NCBI GenBank assembly: GCA_015229165.1
Contig: JADGCD010000102.1
Span: 1-7,550, forward strand
Direction of reading: 5' to 3'
Length of the DNA: 7,550 bases
Origin: Nitrospinota bacterium
Lineage (GTDB): Bacteria; Nitrospinota_A; UBA7883; JADGGD01
In this document: one piece after another, positions 1 to 6,529 of the stretch
How positions within the stretch are numbered: the first letter of the stretch is position 1
Layout of the letters: each line of letters opens with the position of its first letter
Notes under the pieces: model-generated
Database searches by the model: none
The model's input: the letters and a program-made list of their open reading frames with translations, nothing else
Told to the model about the DNA's origin: nothing
Translations under genes and position numbers: made by a program

Positions 1-121
1 CCAGGGAGTGGTGGAAGTTGTTGCTGATGCCGGGCTGCAGGTCGGTGACCGGGTAACGGTTCGAGATGGCAAAGCGGTTCGGGTGCAGGATGCGGTAGAT
101 GTGCCGGTGTATTTCGTGTGA
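1..121 (+). CDS. C-terminal fragment of a possible efflux (RND/HlyD-type) periplasmic adaptor protein
   Basis: An open frame enters from the left edge (codons in phase with base 2) and ends at TGA 119-121, giving 39 visible residues. The tail contains GLQVGDRVTVRDGKAV. The pattern G-L-x-x-G-D-R-V-x-V is typical of the C-terminal membrane-proximal region of periplasmic adaptors of RND and related efflux pumps, which link an inner-membrane transporter to an outer-membrane channel. Only this tail is visible, so the family call rests on one short motif and remains tentative; other beta-barrel proteins carry similar stretches. The gene converges on the small minus-strand gene that follows, with 21 bases between their stop codons, and has no visible link to the restriction operon. 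Confidence 0.45.
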   Translation, partial: QGVVEVVADAGLQVGDRVTVRDGKAVRVQDAVDVPVYFV

Positions 122-142
122 TGCCCGTGCGACTTGTCTGGG

Positions 143-424
143 TCAAACCACCAACCGGTTCTCCCCACTCATTTTTTTGCGAAGCGCCAGAATTTCCCTG
201 AGATTCTTTCTGCCTTTCTTGGCAAAGCAGCCCTGTCCCTGCCATTCCTGCATCATCTTCTCCAGAATGGCATCCCCGTTTTCCCAACCTTCCTCTTCCA
301 TGGCTTGCAGCGTGTCCACCAGCAGGTGCATCCCCGTGCCGAACTCCTTCTGCATCCCCGGCAGGGCCAGCAGAGCCCCCATCACGTCACGTATCTCACC
401 GATGGTCCAACTGCGTCTTTCCAT
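143..424 (-). CDS. Small hypothetical protein, 93 residues
   Basis: I do not recognise this protein. It is predicted to be mostly helical, hydrophilic and soluble. It has an acidic, Met- and Glu-rich middle (QAMEEEGWENGDAILEKMM) and a basic C-terminal third (AKKGRKNLREILALRKK), with no signal peptide or membrane segment. Reasons to think it is real: the composition is protein-like rather than the Arg/Pro/Ser-rich composition of shadow frames; AAAGGG lies 8 bases before the ATG on the minus strand; and a TAGAAT -10-like hexamer lies at 455-460 (minus), about 30 bases upstream, although no good -35 is seen. It is convergent with the efflux-like gene and divergent from the operon. The possibility that it is spurious remains. 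Confidence 0.55.
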   Translation of the reverse strand: MERRSWTIGEIRDVMGALLALPGMQKEFGTGMHLLVDTLQAMEEEGWENGDAILEKMMQEWQGQGCFAKKGRKNLREILALRKKMSGENRLVV

Positions 425-637
425 GGTCTCAGCCCTTTGCGCAACGTGTTGAAAATTCTAGGAAGAACACCGATCTGGCGACTCTTTTCTCCAACGAGGA
501 TGCATTTTCTCATGATGCGGAAATCGTGTCGACCATAAACCGGCAAACCGAGAGCACCACAGCTGCCCATGACGCCGGAAAGAATCAGGCGCAATATCGA
601 TCGCTCCAGAATTCGTTATGACCGGGAGGAAATTCCT
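425..637. other. Intergenic stretch without a convincing gene
   Basis: This region separates the minus-strand small gene from the operon promoter. It looks lower in G+C than the operon. A 70-codon minus-strand frame (382-594) crosses it, but it overlaps the better small gene and has no family features, so I do not call it. A short hyphenated palindrome, AGGAA-A-TTCCT (627-637), abuts the promoter candidate. I see no tRNA, terminator or repeat family here. Confidence 0.5.
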
Positions 638-666
638 TTGAATTTAGGGCCGAAGAAAGGTATGGT
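638..666 (+). promoter_or_regulatory. Candidate sigma-70-type promoter of the restriction-modification operon
   Basis: A -35-like TTGAAT (638-643) and a -10-like TATGGT (661-666) are separated by the ideal 17 bases; each matches 4 of 6 consensus positions. Transcription would start near 673. That places the perfect palindrome 683-698 just downstream of the start site and leaves a leader of about 70 bases before the TTG start at 745. The hexamers are individually weak; the support comes from spacing and layout. Confidence 0.45.
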
Positions 667-720
667 GTGGGCATGTGTGGGAAAAAGTGCGCACTTTTGA
701 GCACAAATGAGCATCGCATC
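661..720 (+). repeat. 10-bp-phased direct-repeat array around the palindrome
   Basis: Short words recur one helical turn apart. GTGTGGG occurs at 665-671 and 675-681, exactly 10 bp apart. GCAC occurs at 691-694 and 701-704, followed by GCAT at 711-714, again every 10 bp; GCATC is then doubled at 711-720. Such spacing puts the repeats on one face of the DNA, as seen in operators where RHH or other small regulators bind side by side. This is read directly from the sequence; the binding role is inferred. Confidence 0.5.
683..698. promoter_or_regulatory. Perfect 16-bp palindrome, probable operator of the RHH-methyltransferase
   Basis: AAAAGTGCGCACTTTT is its own reverse complement with no mismatch. 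It lies just downstream of the predicted transcription start and upstream of the GGAGG-TTG start. The first gene's product begins with an RHH DNA-binding domain, and such domains bind as dimers to palindromic sites. The natural inference is that the methyltransferase represses its own operon here. If translation instead began at GTG 667, the palindrome would lie inside the reading frame. Confidence 0.6.
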
Positions 721-731
721 CTTTCAGCCTC

Positions 732-736
732 GGAGG
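732..736 (+). promoter_or_regulatory. Strong Shine-Dalgarno site deciding the first methyltransferase start
   Basis: GGAGG is followed by 8 bases and then TTG at 745-747. This is a near-ideal ribosome-binding site and spacing. The upstream candidates, GTG 667 and ATG 673, have only AGAAAGG (654-660), at 6 and 12 bases. The RHH domain begins six codons after the TTG, which also favours it. Confidence 0.55.
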
Positions 737-744
737 ACCGTCCC

Positions 745-2427
745 TTGATCGGGAAACAGAACAAGATATCGGTACTCTTGAACCCCGATGAATATGAACG
801 ATTCGAGGAGTACTGCGCGCATCGCGGGTTCAAGAAAAGCACCCTCATTGCCCGACTGGTCAGGGACCACCTGGACCACGAAGGCTTTCGTCCGCACCCC
901 AGGTCATCCTCTGAGGGGTCTTCTCCGGCGGGAAAAGGACCGACAACCGGGGGGGCGAAGGACACGACCGAGTTCGAATTTGATGTGCCTGGGGGAACAG
1001 TTCTGAGTCGAGCAGAACGCATCGGTCTGGTCGACCGGATTCGACGCCGGGGCGCCGAATTTTCCCCGCCTCCTATGCAGGATCGGTTCGTCGACGGAAT
1101 CATTCTCGGCGACACAAGAGGTTCGGCTCTCCGTTGCGCATCCGCGGTCGCGTCGGATTTCAATCGGTTTTGGTCCGCTCGGTCCTCGGACGGGGAAGCG
1201 CCGTTCGATGTTGTCGATCTTTTCAGCGGCTGCGGGGGAATGTCAGCCGGATTCCGGGCAGTGAACAGCCTCGTCTCGGCTTACCGTATCATCGCGTCAG
1301 TGGACATCGATTCCACCGCCAACAGTTCCTTCCGGGAAAATTTCGGGTTCTCCCCGCTCGAAGAGGACGTCTCCGAACTGTCGCGTAATCCGGGACGCCT
1401 GGAGGATTTTTTGAAGACATCCGGGCGTCGGAGAAACAAACCCCTGATCATGATCGGCTGCGCCCCCTGTCAGGGGTTCTCGTCCCACCGGAACTCCTCC
1501 GGCGCTTCCGACTCCAGAAACTCTCTGTTCACGGATTTCGCGACAATCGCCGCACGGCTGAAACCGGAGGCCGTCATCGCCGAAAACGTGCCGGAACTCC
1601 TGACTGACCGGTATTGGCCTTATGTGCAGGAAGCGAGGCGCATTCTTTCCGAAGCCGGATACCATGTGCATCTGGCCGTGCATAACATGGCCGAATTCGG
1701 TCTGCCCCAGGAGAGATTCCGCGCACTAATGGTCGCCATGCGCCGTCCGTTTCGGCCTTTGTCCGGCTTTCTTCGCAGGGGAGAGTTCCGGACCGTCCGT
1801 CAGGTTTTGGGCGATCTGCCCAAGGTCGCAGCCGGCGAGCGTCATCCCGACGATCCGATGCATTTCAGCGCCGGACACAAGGAGTCCACGATCGAAACAA
1901 TCAGGGCGATCCCCAAGGACGGCGGCAGCCGCCCCGACGACGTGGGTCCGGAATGCCTCCGTCTGGCCAAGGCCAGGAACGGCAAGGCGATCTACGAGGA
2001 CGTTTACGGACGCCTTTCCTGGGATCGTCCCGCCATCACCATCACTGCCTATGCGCGGAATCCCGCCAGCGGCCGCTTCGTCCATCCCGAACAGGACCGT
2101 GGACTCACCGTCCGTGAGGCGGCTTTGTTGCAGGGCTTTCCGAAGGACTACCTGTTCGCCGGTTCCCTGGATGAAAAATTTCGCCAGATCGGAAATGCCG
2201 TGCCGCCCGTATTCTCCGGATATCTGGCCATGTGGCTGCTGGGTGAGCTGCTTGACGCGCTGCCGACGGCAGACGAATTCGATCGGGGCGTCGTCCGTCC
2301 GGTCGGTCCGTCGTTTTCTCGCATGATTCCCTCGCTCAAGGCCGGTCATGGGAAAGGCGCGTTTCGCGCATCGTCCGTCGCCGGGTCCGGCGACGGCGTC
2401 GATGCGGTGACGGAGGTCCGGGCCTGA
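745..2427 (+). CDS. C5-cytosine DNA methyltransferase with N-terminal ribbon-helix-helix domain (first modification enzyme of a two-methyltransferase system)
   Basis: This enzyme transfers a methyl group from S-adenosylmethionine to carbon 5 of cytosine in a specific DNA sequence. From TTG 745 it has 560 residues; from GTG 667 it would have 586. Residues about 7-43 look like an RHH domain: a strand KISVLLN, then helices around DEYERFEEYCAHRG and KKSTLIARLVRDHL. A Gly/Ser/Pro-rich linker follows. Methyltransferase motifs appear in order: I, DLFSGCGG (158-165); IV, APCQGFS with catalytic Cys242; VI, ENV (280-282); VIII, QERFR (322-326); IX, RPAITIT (428-434); X, GNAVPP (483-488). The target-recognition region is about 334-425. 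Motif IV reads APC instead of the usual PPC. The RHH extension is unusual for this family and suggests autoregulation at the upstream palindrome. The stop lies 1 base before the second methyltransferase. The enzymatic class is certain; the target sequence is unknown. Confidence 0.95.
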   Translation: MIGKQNKISVLLNPDEYERFEEYCAHRGFKKSTLIARLVRDHLDHEGFRPHPRSSSEGSSPAGKGPTTGGAKDTTEFEFDVPGGTVLSRAERIGLVDRIRRRGAEFSPPPMQDRFVDGIILGDTRGSALRCASAVASDFNRFWSARSSDGEAPFDVVDLFSGCGGMSAGFRAVNSLVSAYRIIASVDIDSTANSSFRENFGFSPLEEDVSELSRNPGRLEDFLKTSGRRRNKPLIMIGCAPCQGFSSHRNSSGASDSRNSLFTDFATIAARLKPEAVIAENVPELLTDRYWPYVQEARRILSEAGYHVHLAVHNMAEFGLPQERFRALMVAMRRPFRPLSGFLRRGEFRTVRQVLGDLPKVAAGERHPDDPMHFSAGHKESTIETIRAIPKDGGSRPDDVGPECLRLAKARNGKAIYEDVYGRLSWDRPAITITAYARNPASGRFVHPEQDRGLTVREAALLQGFPKDYLFAGSLDEKFRQIGNAVPPVFSGYLAMWLLGELLDALPTADEFDRGVVRPVGPSFSRMIPSLKAGHGKGAFRASSVAGSGDGVDAVTEVRA

Positions 2428-2428
2428 C

Positions 2429-3565
2429 ATGAGCCGTCCCGAATCAGAAATTGTCGCGATCGATCTGTTCTGCGGCGCGGGGGGATTGTCCCGAGGCCTT
2501 GAGGACGCCGGGATCACCGTACTCTGCGGCATCGATTCCTGGGACGTCGCGACCCGCACCTATGCCCTGAATTTTTCACATCCGGTGCTGTGCGCGGATC
2601 TTTCGAACATGACGGCGTTAGAGATTCGCAAACGGACCGGCATCGGAAACAAAAGACCGGATTTGGTGGTCGGCGGCCCTCCCTGCCAGGGTTTCTCAGT
2701 GCAGAGGGTGGGGCCGGACTACGACGTCCGCAACAATCTGGTCCTGGAATTCGGTCGCCTGGTCCGCGAATTCCGTCCCAGGATGTTCCTCATGGAAAAC
2801 GTGCCGGGCCTGCTAGGCAAACGCGGGCGCGAGTTAGCGCTCGTTTTCGAGTCGGAAATGGCGAAGGCCGGTTATCGTTGCAGGTCGGTCCTTGTCAACG
2901 CTGCCGAGTACGGCGTCCCTCAGATCCGGAAAAGGGTCATCATCTTCGGCGGTCCGGAAGAGGAATCGTCGGCCTTCGAGTTTCCTTCCCCCGGATTCAC
3001 GGCGGAAAACTTTCGGACCGTGCATGACGTGATCGCCGATCTTCCGTCCCCGCCCGAGGACCATGTCCCGCTTCCCGGAGATCCCCTGCATCGTCGGATT
3101 CGGCTGTCGCCCCTCAATCTCAAACGCATCGGCATGATCCCTCCGGGCGGCGGCATGGAAAATCTTCCTCAGGAGATGCGGGTCGACTGTCACAAGAACG
3201 GGGCAGCCCGCATCGGACACCGGTTTGTTTACGGACGGTTGGCGGGTGACAGGCCGGCGGCCACGATCACGGCCCGGTTTGACTCCTTCACCCGGGGCAA
3301 GTTCGGCCACCCGACGGAACACCGCAACATCACGCTCCGGGAGGGGGCGAGACTGCAGACCTTTCCGGACTCCTTCGTCTTCCGGGGCACCCAGGAGGAA
3401 ATCGCTGCCCTTGTCGGCAACGCCGTACCTCCTCTTCTTGCCAGGGAAATCGGGCACGCCGTCTGTCGCGCTCTGTCCGAACCATCCCGATCGGAAGCCC
3501 CGTCGATTCCGAATCGACGAAAGCTGGATCGCGACGATTCCCGACAATTGCCTCTTTTCGACTGA
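2429..3565 (+). CDS. C5-cytosine DNA methyltransferase (second modification enzyme) with C-terminal clamp-binding-like tail
   Basis: This is a complete 378-residue C5-cytosine methyltransferase of ordinary length. Motif I is DLFCGAGGLS (12-21), with an acidic GID following. Motif IV is PPCQGFS (84-90), with nucleophile Cys86. Motif VI is ENV (123-125), VIII is QIRKR (165-169), IX is RPAATIT (275-281) and X is GNAVPP (330-335). The target-recognition region is roughly 175-270. The start is the ATG one base after the preceding stop, with GGAGG 12 bases upstream, so translation is probably coupled. The last residues are RQLPLFD; QLPLF (373-377) fits the QLxLF sliding-clamp binding motif on a charged, probably flexible tail. 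It is clearly distinct in sequence from the first methyltransferase, not a recent duplicate. Two methyltransferases in one system commonly modify the two strands of an asymmetric site, as in LlaJI, or act redundantly, as reported for BsuMI. Confidence 0.95.
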   Translation: MSRPESEIVAIDLFCGAGGLSRGLEDAGITVLCGIDSWDVATRTYALNFSHPVLCADLSNMTALEIRKRTGIGNKRPDLVVGGPPCQGFSVQRVGPDYDVRNNLVLEFGRLVREFRPRMFLMENVPGLLGKRGRELALVFESEMAKAGYRCRSVLVNAAEYGVPQIRKRVIIFGGPEEESSAFEFPSPGFTAENFRTVHDVIADLPSPPEDHVPLPGDPLHRRIRLSPLNLKRIGMIPPGGGMENLPQEMRVDCHKNGAARIGHRFVYGRLAGDRPAATITARFDSFTRGKFGHPTEHRNITLREGARLQTFPDSFVFRGTQEEIAALVGNAVPPLLAREIGHAVCRALSEPSRSEAPSIPNRRKLDRDDSRQLPLFD

Positions 3566-3568
3566 GAC

Positions 3569-3574
3569 AGGAGG
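3569..3574 (+). promoter_or_regulatory. Shine-Dalgarno site of the third operon gene
   Basis: AGGAGG lies 4 bases before ATG 3579. It fixes the start of the 279-residue protein. A longer in-frame reading beginning at 3225 would only overlap the second methyltransferase in another frame. Confidence 0.7.
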
Positions 3575-3578
3575 AAGC

Positions 3579-4418
3579 ATGTCGGACTCGAAATCCGTTC
3601 ACTGGGGCGGCTCCCTCCATCAGACCTTCCGTCTGCTGCCCGTCGAACGTCATTCCGGCAATCTGCGTCCGTTCTTGGAAAGTCACGGTCTCACCCCGGA
3701 CGAGATTCTCGACAGGCTGCCCTACCACGAGGCCCGCGCTGTCGCAAGGGGAGGCGGCGGGGGACGTCCAGATCCCAAACGATACAGGGACGGGAAACAG
3801 GTCTATCAGACCATCGGCCTCCTGTATGAAGGTTCCGACGGGCGTATCCGTGTCACGTCCCTCGGTGAGGCCGTCAGGCGGTGGATCGACATCATCCGTC
3901 CTGGAAACAGCGTGATTCTGGCGCGGCATGCAGCATGGGCCCTTGCGGCATGCCAGCTCAAGAATCCAACCGGGGCCGGAGACCGTTTTCCGCCGGACAT
4001 GCAGGTCTTTCCCTTCGCGTTCATCTGGAGAGCGATGCTGGCCCTTGACGGGAAAATCGGCTCGGACGAACTCAATCGGGCGATCCTCAAGGTGAGGAAC
4101 GAGGACGAACTGGGCAAGGCGATTGAAAAGATTGCGCATGCGCGGGAAATGGGGGATATTGAATCCCTCGGAGGGGAGACGCTGTCGGAAAAGGCGAAGA
4201 ACGACCGGATCATCCCCTGGATGTCGCTGGCGTCCTTCGGATGGACGCTTTTCCCCGACAAACGGGGCGGCAGCGGGTATTACGAGCTGATTCCCGAGAC
4301 CATGGACATTGTCGCCGAGGCGTCGCGGATATCCTTCGAGCATCGGGAATACCGTTCGACCGCCGAATATGTTGAACACATCGCCGACTGTGCGGCCCTT
4401 CCGAAGGATTTGAGATGA
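3579..4418 (+). CDS. Unrecognised restriction-operon protein, 279 residues, candidate DNA-specificity subunit
   Basis: I cannot assign a named family with confidence. The protein is soluble, with no signal peptide or membrane segment. Three stretches resemble winged-helix segments: residues about 75-103 (QTIGLLYEG, then a wing-like GRIRVTSLGEAV), about 143-190 (VFPFAFIWRAML, then DGKIGSDELNRAILKV), and about 213-248 (SLASFGWTLF, then SGYYELIPETMDIV). This layout recalls DNA-recognition parts of some type II restriction enzymes. A Gly-rich loop, ARGGGGGRPD, lies at 55-65. I see no clear PD-(D/E)XK or HNH site. Position is the best clue: it sits between the methyltransferase pair and the McrB/McrC-like pair and overlaps the McrB-like gene by ATGA. 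BsuMI also has three restriction genes after two methyltransferases. Since the McrB-like protein has no DNA-binding domain, this one may supply recognition. That role is inference. Confidence 0.85.
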   Translation: MSDSKSVHWGGSLHQTFRLLPVERHSGNLRPFLESHGLTPDEILDRLPYHEARAVARGGGGGRPDPKRYRDGKQVYQTIGLLYEGSDGRIRVTSLGEAVRRWIDIIRPGNSVILARHAAWALAACQLKNPTGAGDRFPPDMQVFPFAFIWRAMLALDGKIGSDELNRAILKVRNEDELGKAIEKIAHAREMGDIESLGGETLSEKAKNDRIIPWMSLASFGWTLFPDKRGGSGYYELIPETMDIVAEASRISFEHREYRSTAEYVEHIADCAALPKDLR

Positions 4419-5251
4419 ATAATTACGGTGCGGCCACCGAGGCCAAAATCAATGAAGTGGTTGAGGCCTGCGGGCGGTACGGTAGCCGTTCAGTCATCGC
4501 TCTGGCCGGTGTGCCGGGGACCGGAAAGTCCTATGTCGCCTCCATCGCCGCCCAACGATTCACGAACGAGCCTCTGCTCGTGCGGGAGATTCAGTTTCAC
4601 CAGTCCTTTTCCTACGAAGAGTTCGTGGAGGGACTCCGGATCGACGACCGGCGCGGCGTCAACGCGGTTCCCGGCATTTTCCTCGAATGGAACGAGCGCG
4701 CCCGCTCCGACCCGGGACAAAGGTACGTCCTGCTGATCGAGGAGCTTACCCGCGCGAATCTGCCCTCGGTGCTGGGCGAGCTGATGACCTACCTCGAACA
4801 CCGGGACCGTCCGTTCTGGACCATGTACAGCCGTAAACCCGTACATATCGCTCCGAACCTCACCGTGCTGGCGACCTACAATCCCACGGACCGTTCCGCC
4901 GTCGACCTCGACGCCGCGATTATCCGACGTCTGCGCATCATCCGCTTCCCGCCCAGCGTCGAACAGCTCGCGGAGATGCTCGCCGGCGGTAATCTGGGGC
5001 GGAAGACCGTCGAGGCGATCCAAAACGTGTTCCGTGTCTGCGAGGACATATTCGCGGACGAATACATGCATCTCATGCCGTTCGGTCACGGGATCTTCGC
5101 GGACGTGGTCGACGAGCGGCCCGATCTTCACCGCCTCTGGGCGGAACGCATCGAGCCGCTGCTGCGCAGACCGCTTCTTGAGCCGCATCCTTTCACCGAC
5201 GTCATCCGGGAGCACTATCCTTGGCGGGATCCCGAATTCATGATCGGATGA
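4415..5251 (+). CDS. McrB-like AAA+ NTPase, motor subunit of the restriction complex
   Basis: This 278-residue AAA+ protein should hydrolyse GTP or ATP to drive DNA translocation and cleavage together with the McrC-like nuclease. Walker A is GVPGTGKS (32-39). An McrB-characteristic FHQSFSYEEFVEGLRI follows at 61-76. Walker B is YVLLIEELTRAN (104-115), with Glu109-Glu110 where family members usually have Asp-Glu. The sensor/McrB signature is YNPTDRS (155-161), corresponding to the NTAD-type motif, followed by LDAAIIRRLRIIRF with arginine-finger candidates 171-172. The protein starts directly with the AAA+ core, so it lacks the N-terminal methyl-DNA binding domain of E. coli McrB. AAGGA lies 6 bases before the ATG. 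It overlaps both neighbours by ATGA, implying coupled, stoichiometric synthesis. Confidence 0.9.
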   Translation: MNNYGAATEAKINEVVEACGRYGSRSVIALAGVPGTGKSYVASIAAQRFTNEPLLVREIQFHQSFSYEEFVEGLRIDDRRGVNAVPGIFLEWNERARSDPGQRYVLLIEELTRANLPSVLGELMTYLEHRDRPFWTMYSRKPVHIAPNLTVLATYNPTDRSAVDLDAAIIRRLRIIRFPPSVEQLAEMLAGGNLGRKTVEAIQNVFRVCEDIFADEYMHLMPFGHGIFADVVDERPDLHRLWAERIEPLLRRPLLEPHPFTDVIREHYPWRDPEFMIG

Positions 5252-6507
5252 CGGTCGTCCGGGTACCGGAGAGAGGCGGTGTCGACATTGCGTCCGACGT
5301 ATGGCGACGGTTGGACTCGAACAGGGAGTTCAACCGTCTGGTGGGCAACGGCATCCTGAGCGTCTCCCGTTCGGGGCGTGACCGGATGCGGATCGAAGGG
5401 GCATGCCACGTCGGACGTGCGATTTGCTCCGACGTAATCCTGGAGGTTCACGAAAAAGTGGACGGCGCACTCGCCGCCCTGCTGGGATATGCGGCCCGGG
5501 GGGCGTTCAGGGTTGAGCGCACGGCATCGCCGGCCACCGCCGTCGGCGATTTGATCGCCCTGCTCATCCGGCAGTTTCTGGACGCGCTCTCCTCCTATGC
5601 ATCCGGCGGACGCGAGTTCGCCTACGCTTCGGAGACTGCGGAAGGTGCGATCGTCGGCGGTCGGCTTGACGTACCGGGGACAATACGGCTGCGAGCGCGC
5701 GGGTTGGGCCACAAATTCAGGTTTCGTCGAAATGTCCTGACCTTCGCCGTGCCGCTCAACCGGGTGCTCTTCGCCGCTCTCCGTGAAATCCGGCGCATTG
5801 CCGAACTGGTTGAGGTTCCACCCGAAGTAATCGCCCGTGCCAGGGGTCTCGCCATGTTGTTCGGGGACTGCCTCGATTCCGCGACGCTGTTCGGTCGGCG
5901 GTCGGAGTTCGCAAGGCAGGCGCAGGATCTGATGTCGCTTCCGATCAAGGAAGACGTCCGCGACCTTCTGGCCCTTGCGGGGACGATCCTCTCCCACGAA
6001 AGTTTCGAGCACGGTCTCGAACATGTCGCGGTCGCCCCCCGTGCCTGGTTCCTGAACCTGGAGAGCCTGTTCGAGTCGTCCGTTCTGGCGGTGCTGGGCA
6101 ATCAGATCGGGACGGGCGGCTCGGTGTTCAAGGCCGGCAAGGCGGCTCCGTCCGTGTTCGGCAAAGAGTCGGATGAGTTTCGGGTCCGACCGGATATCGT
6201 GATCCGCTCAGCCTCTGGAGAGGTCATCGCCGTGGGCGACGTGAAATACAAGAACTGGACCGGGAGAGCCTCTCCCGCAGACATCTACCAGCTGCTGGTT
6301 CACACCGCCGCCTACAAGGGGGCTTCAGCCTTTCTTGTGTTCCCGGGTGAGCGGTTCGAGGTGCGAGATATGGGATCTTCGGTGACAGGAGCGGAAACCA
6401 GGCTGTTCGCTGTGGACGTCCGCAACCTGGGGGAGGGGCTGCGCAATCTGCTGACGGAGTTGAAATTGCCCCTTCGGAGCCCTGCCGCCGCCGTATCAGC
6501 CGGCTGA
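5248..6507 (+). CDS. McrC-like PD-(D/E)XK endonuclease subunit
   Basis: From ATG 5248 the protein has 419 residues. A TTG at 5221 would add nine, but the ATGA overlap with the preceding stop makes 5248 the better start. The N-terminal half resembles the McrC domain that contacts the McrB ring: EGAIVGGRLDV (about 132-142), then a stretch ending TFAVPLNRVLFAAL. A conserved-looking NLESLFESSVL lies at 270-280. The nuclease core has RPDIV with Asp316, GDVKYK with Asp331 and Lys333, and a QLLVHTAAY helix with Gln348 and Tyr356; this is the PD-(D/E)XK pattern with the McrC-type QxxxxxxxY addition. No catalytic residue appears to be missing. In McrBC, McrC cuts DNA and stimulates McrB NTPase activity. 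Here the presence of cognate methyltransferases suggests the complex targets unmethylated sites. The C-terminal end, PAAAVSAG, is unremarkable. Confidence 0.88.
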   Translation: MTVVRVPERGGVDIASDVWRRLDSNREFNRLVGNGILSVSRSGRDRMRIEGACHVGRAICSDVILEVHEKVDGALAALLGYAARGAFRVERTASPATAVGDLIALLIRQFLDALSSYASGGREFAYASETAEGAIVGGRLDVPGTIRLRARGLGHKFRFRRNVLTFAVPLNRVLFAALREIRRIAELVEVPPEVIARARGLAMLFGDCLDSATLFGRRSEFARQAQDLMSLPIKEDVRDLLALAGTILSHESFEHGLEHVAVAPRAWFLNLESLFESSVLAVLGNQIGTGGSVFKAGKAAPSVFGKESDEFRVRPDIVIRSASGEVIAVGDVKYKNWTGRASPADIYQLLVHTAAYKGASAFLVFPGERFEVRDMGSSVTGAETRLFAVDVRNLGEGLRNLLTELKLPLRSPAAAVSAG

Positions 6508-6529
6508 ACGGACCGAAACCGCCGACAAA

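Noticed and set aside
153..178. AACCGGTT palindrome followed by a run of T as a terminator for the left-edge gene
   Set aside because: The palindrome has no usable loop and is separated from the T-run by unpaired bases, so it is not a convincing terminator.
382..594. 70-codon minus-strand frame upstream of the small hypothetical gene
   Set aside because: It overlaps the better-supported 143-424 gene in another frame and has no good ribosome-binding site or family feature.
585..1163. 192-codon open frame on the minus strand over the first methyltransferase start
   Set aside because: It is rich in Arg, Ser and Pro, opposes a motif-verified gene and has no family features, so it is a shadow of the plus-strand gene.
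1726..2559. 277-codon minus-strand open frame antisense to both methyltransferases
   Set aside because: It spans the gene junction, is antisense to verified catalytic motifs and has no recognisable domain. High G+C makes long antisense frames common here.
3330..4379. 349-codon minus-strand open frame antisense to the third operon gene
   Set aside because: The plus-strand gene has a strong ribosome-binding site and coupled neighbours, while this frame shows no domain and crosses a gene boundary.
527..5286. GTCGAC occurs seven times in or near the operon, more than chance would give
   Set aside because: I counted by eye. Most copies fall in coding sequence, where GTC and GAC codons are frequent at this G+C, so it gives no evidence about the system's target site.
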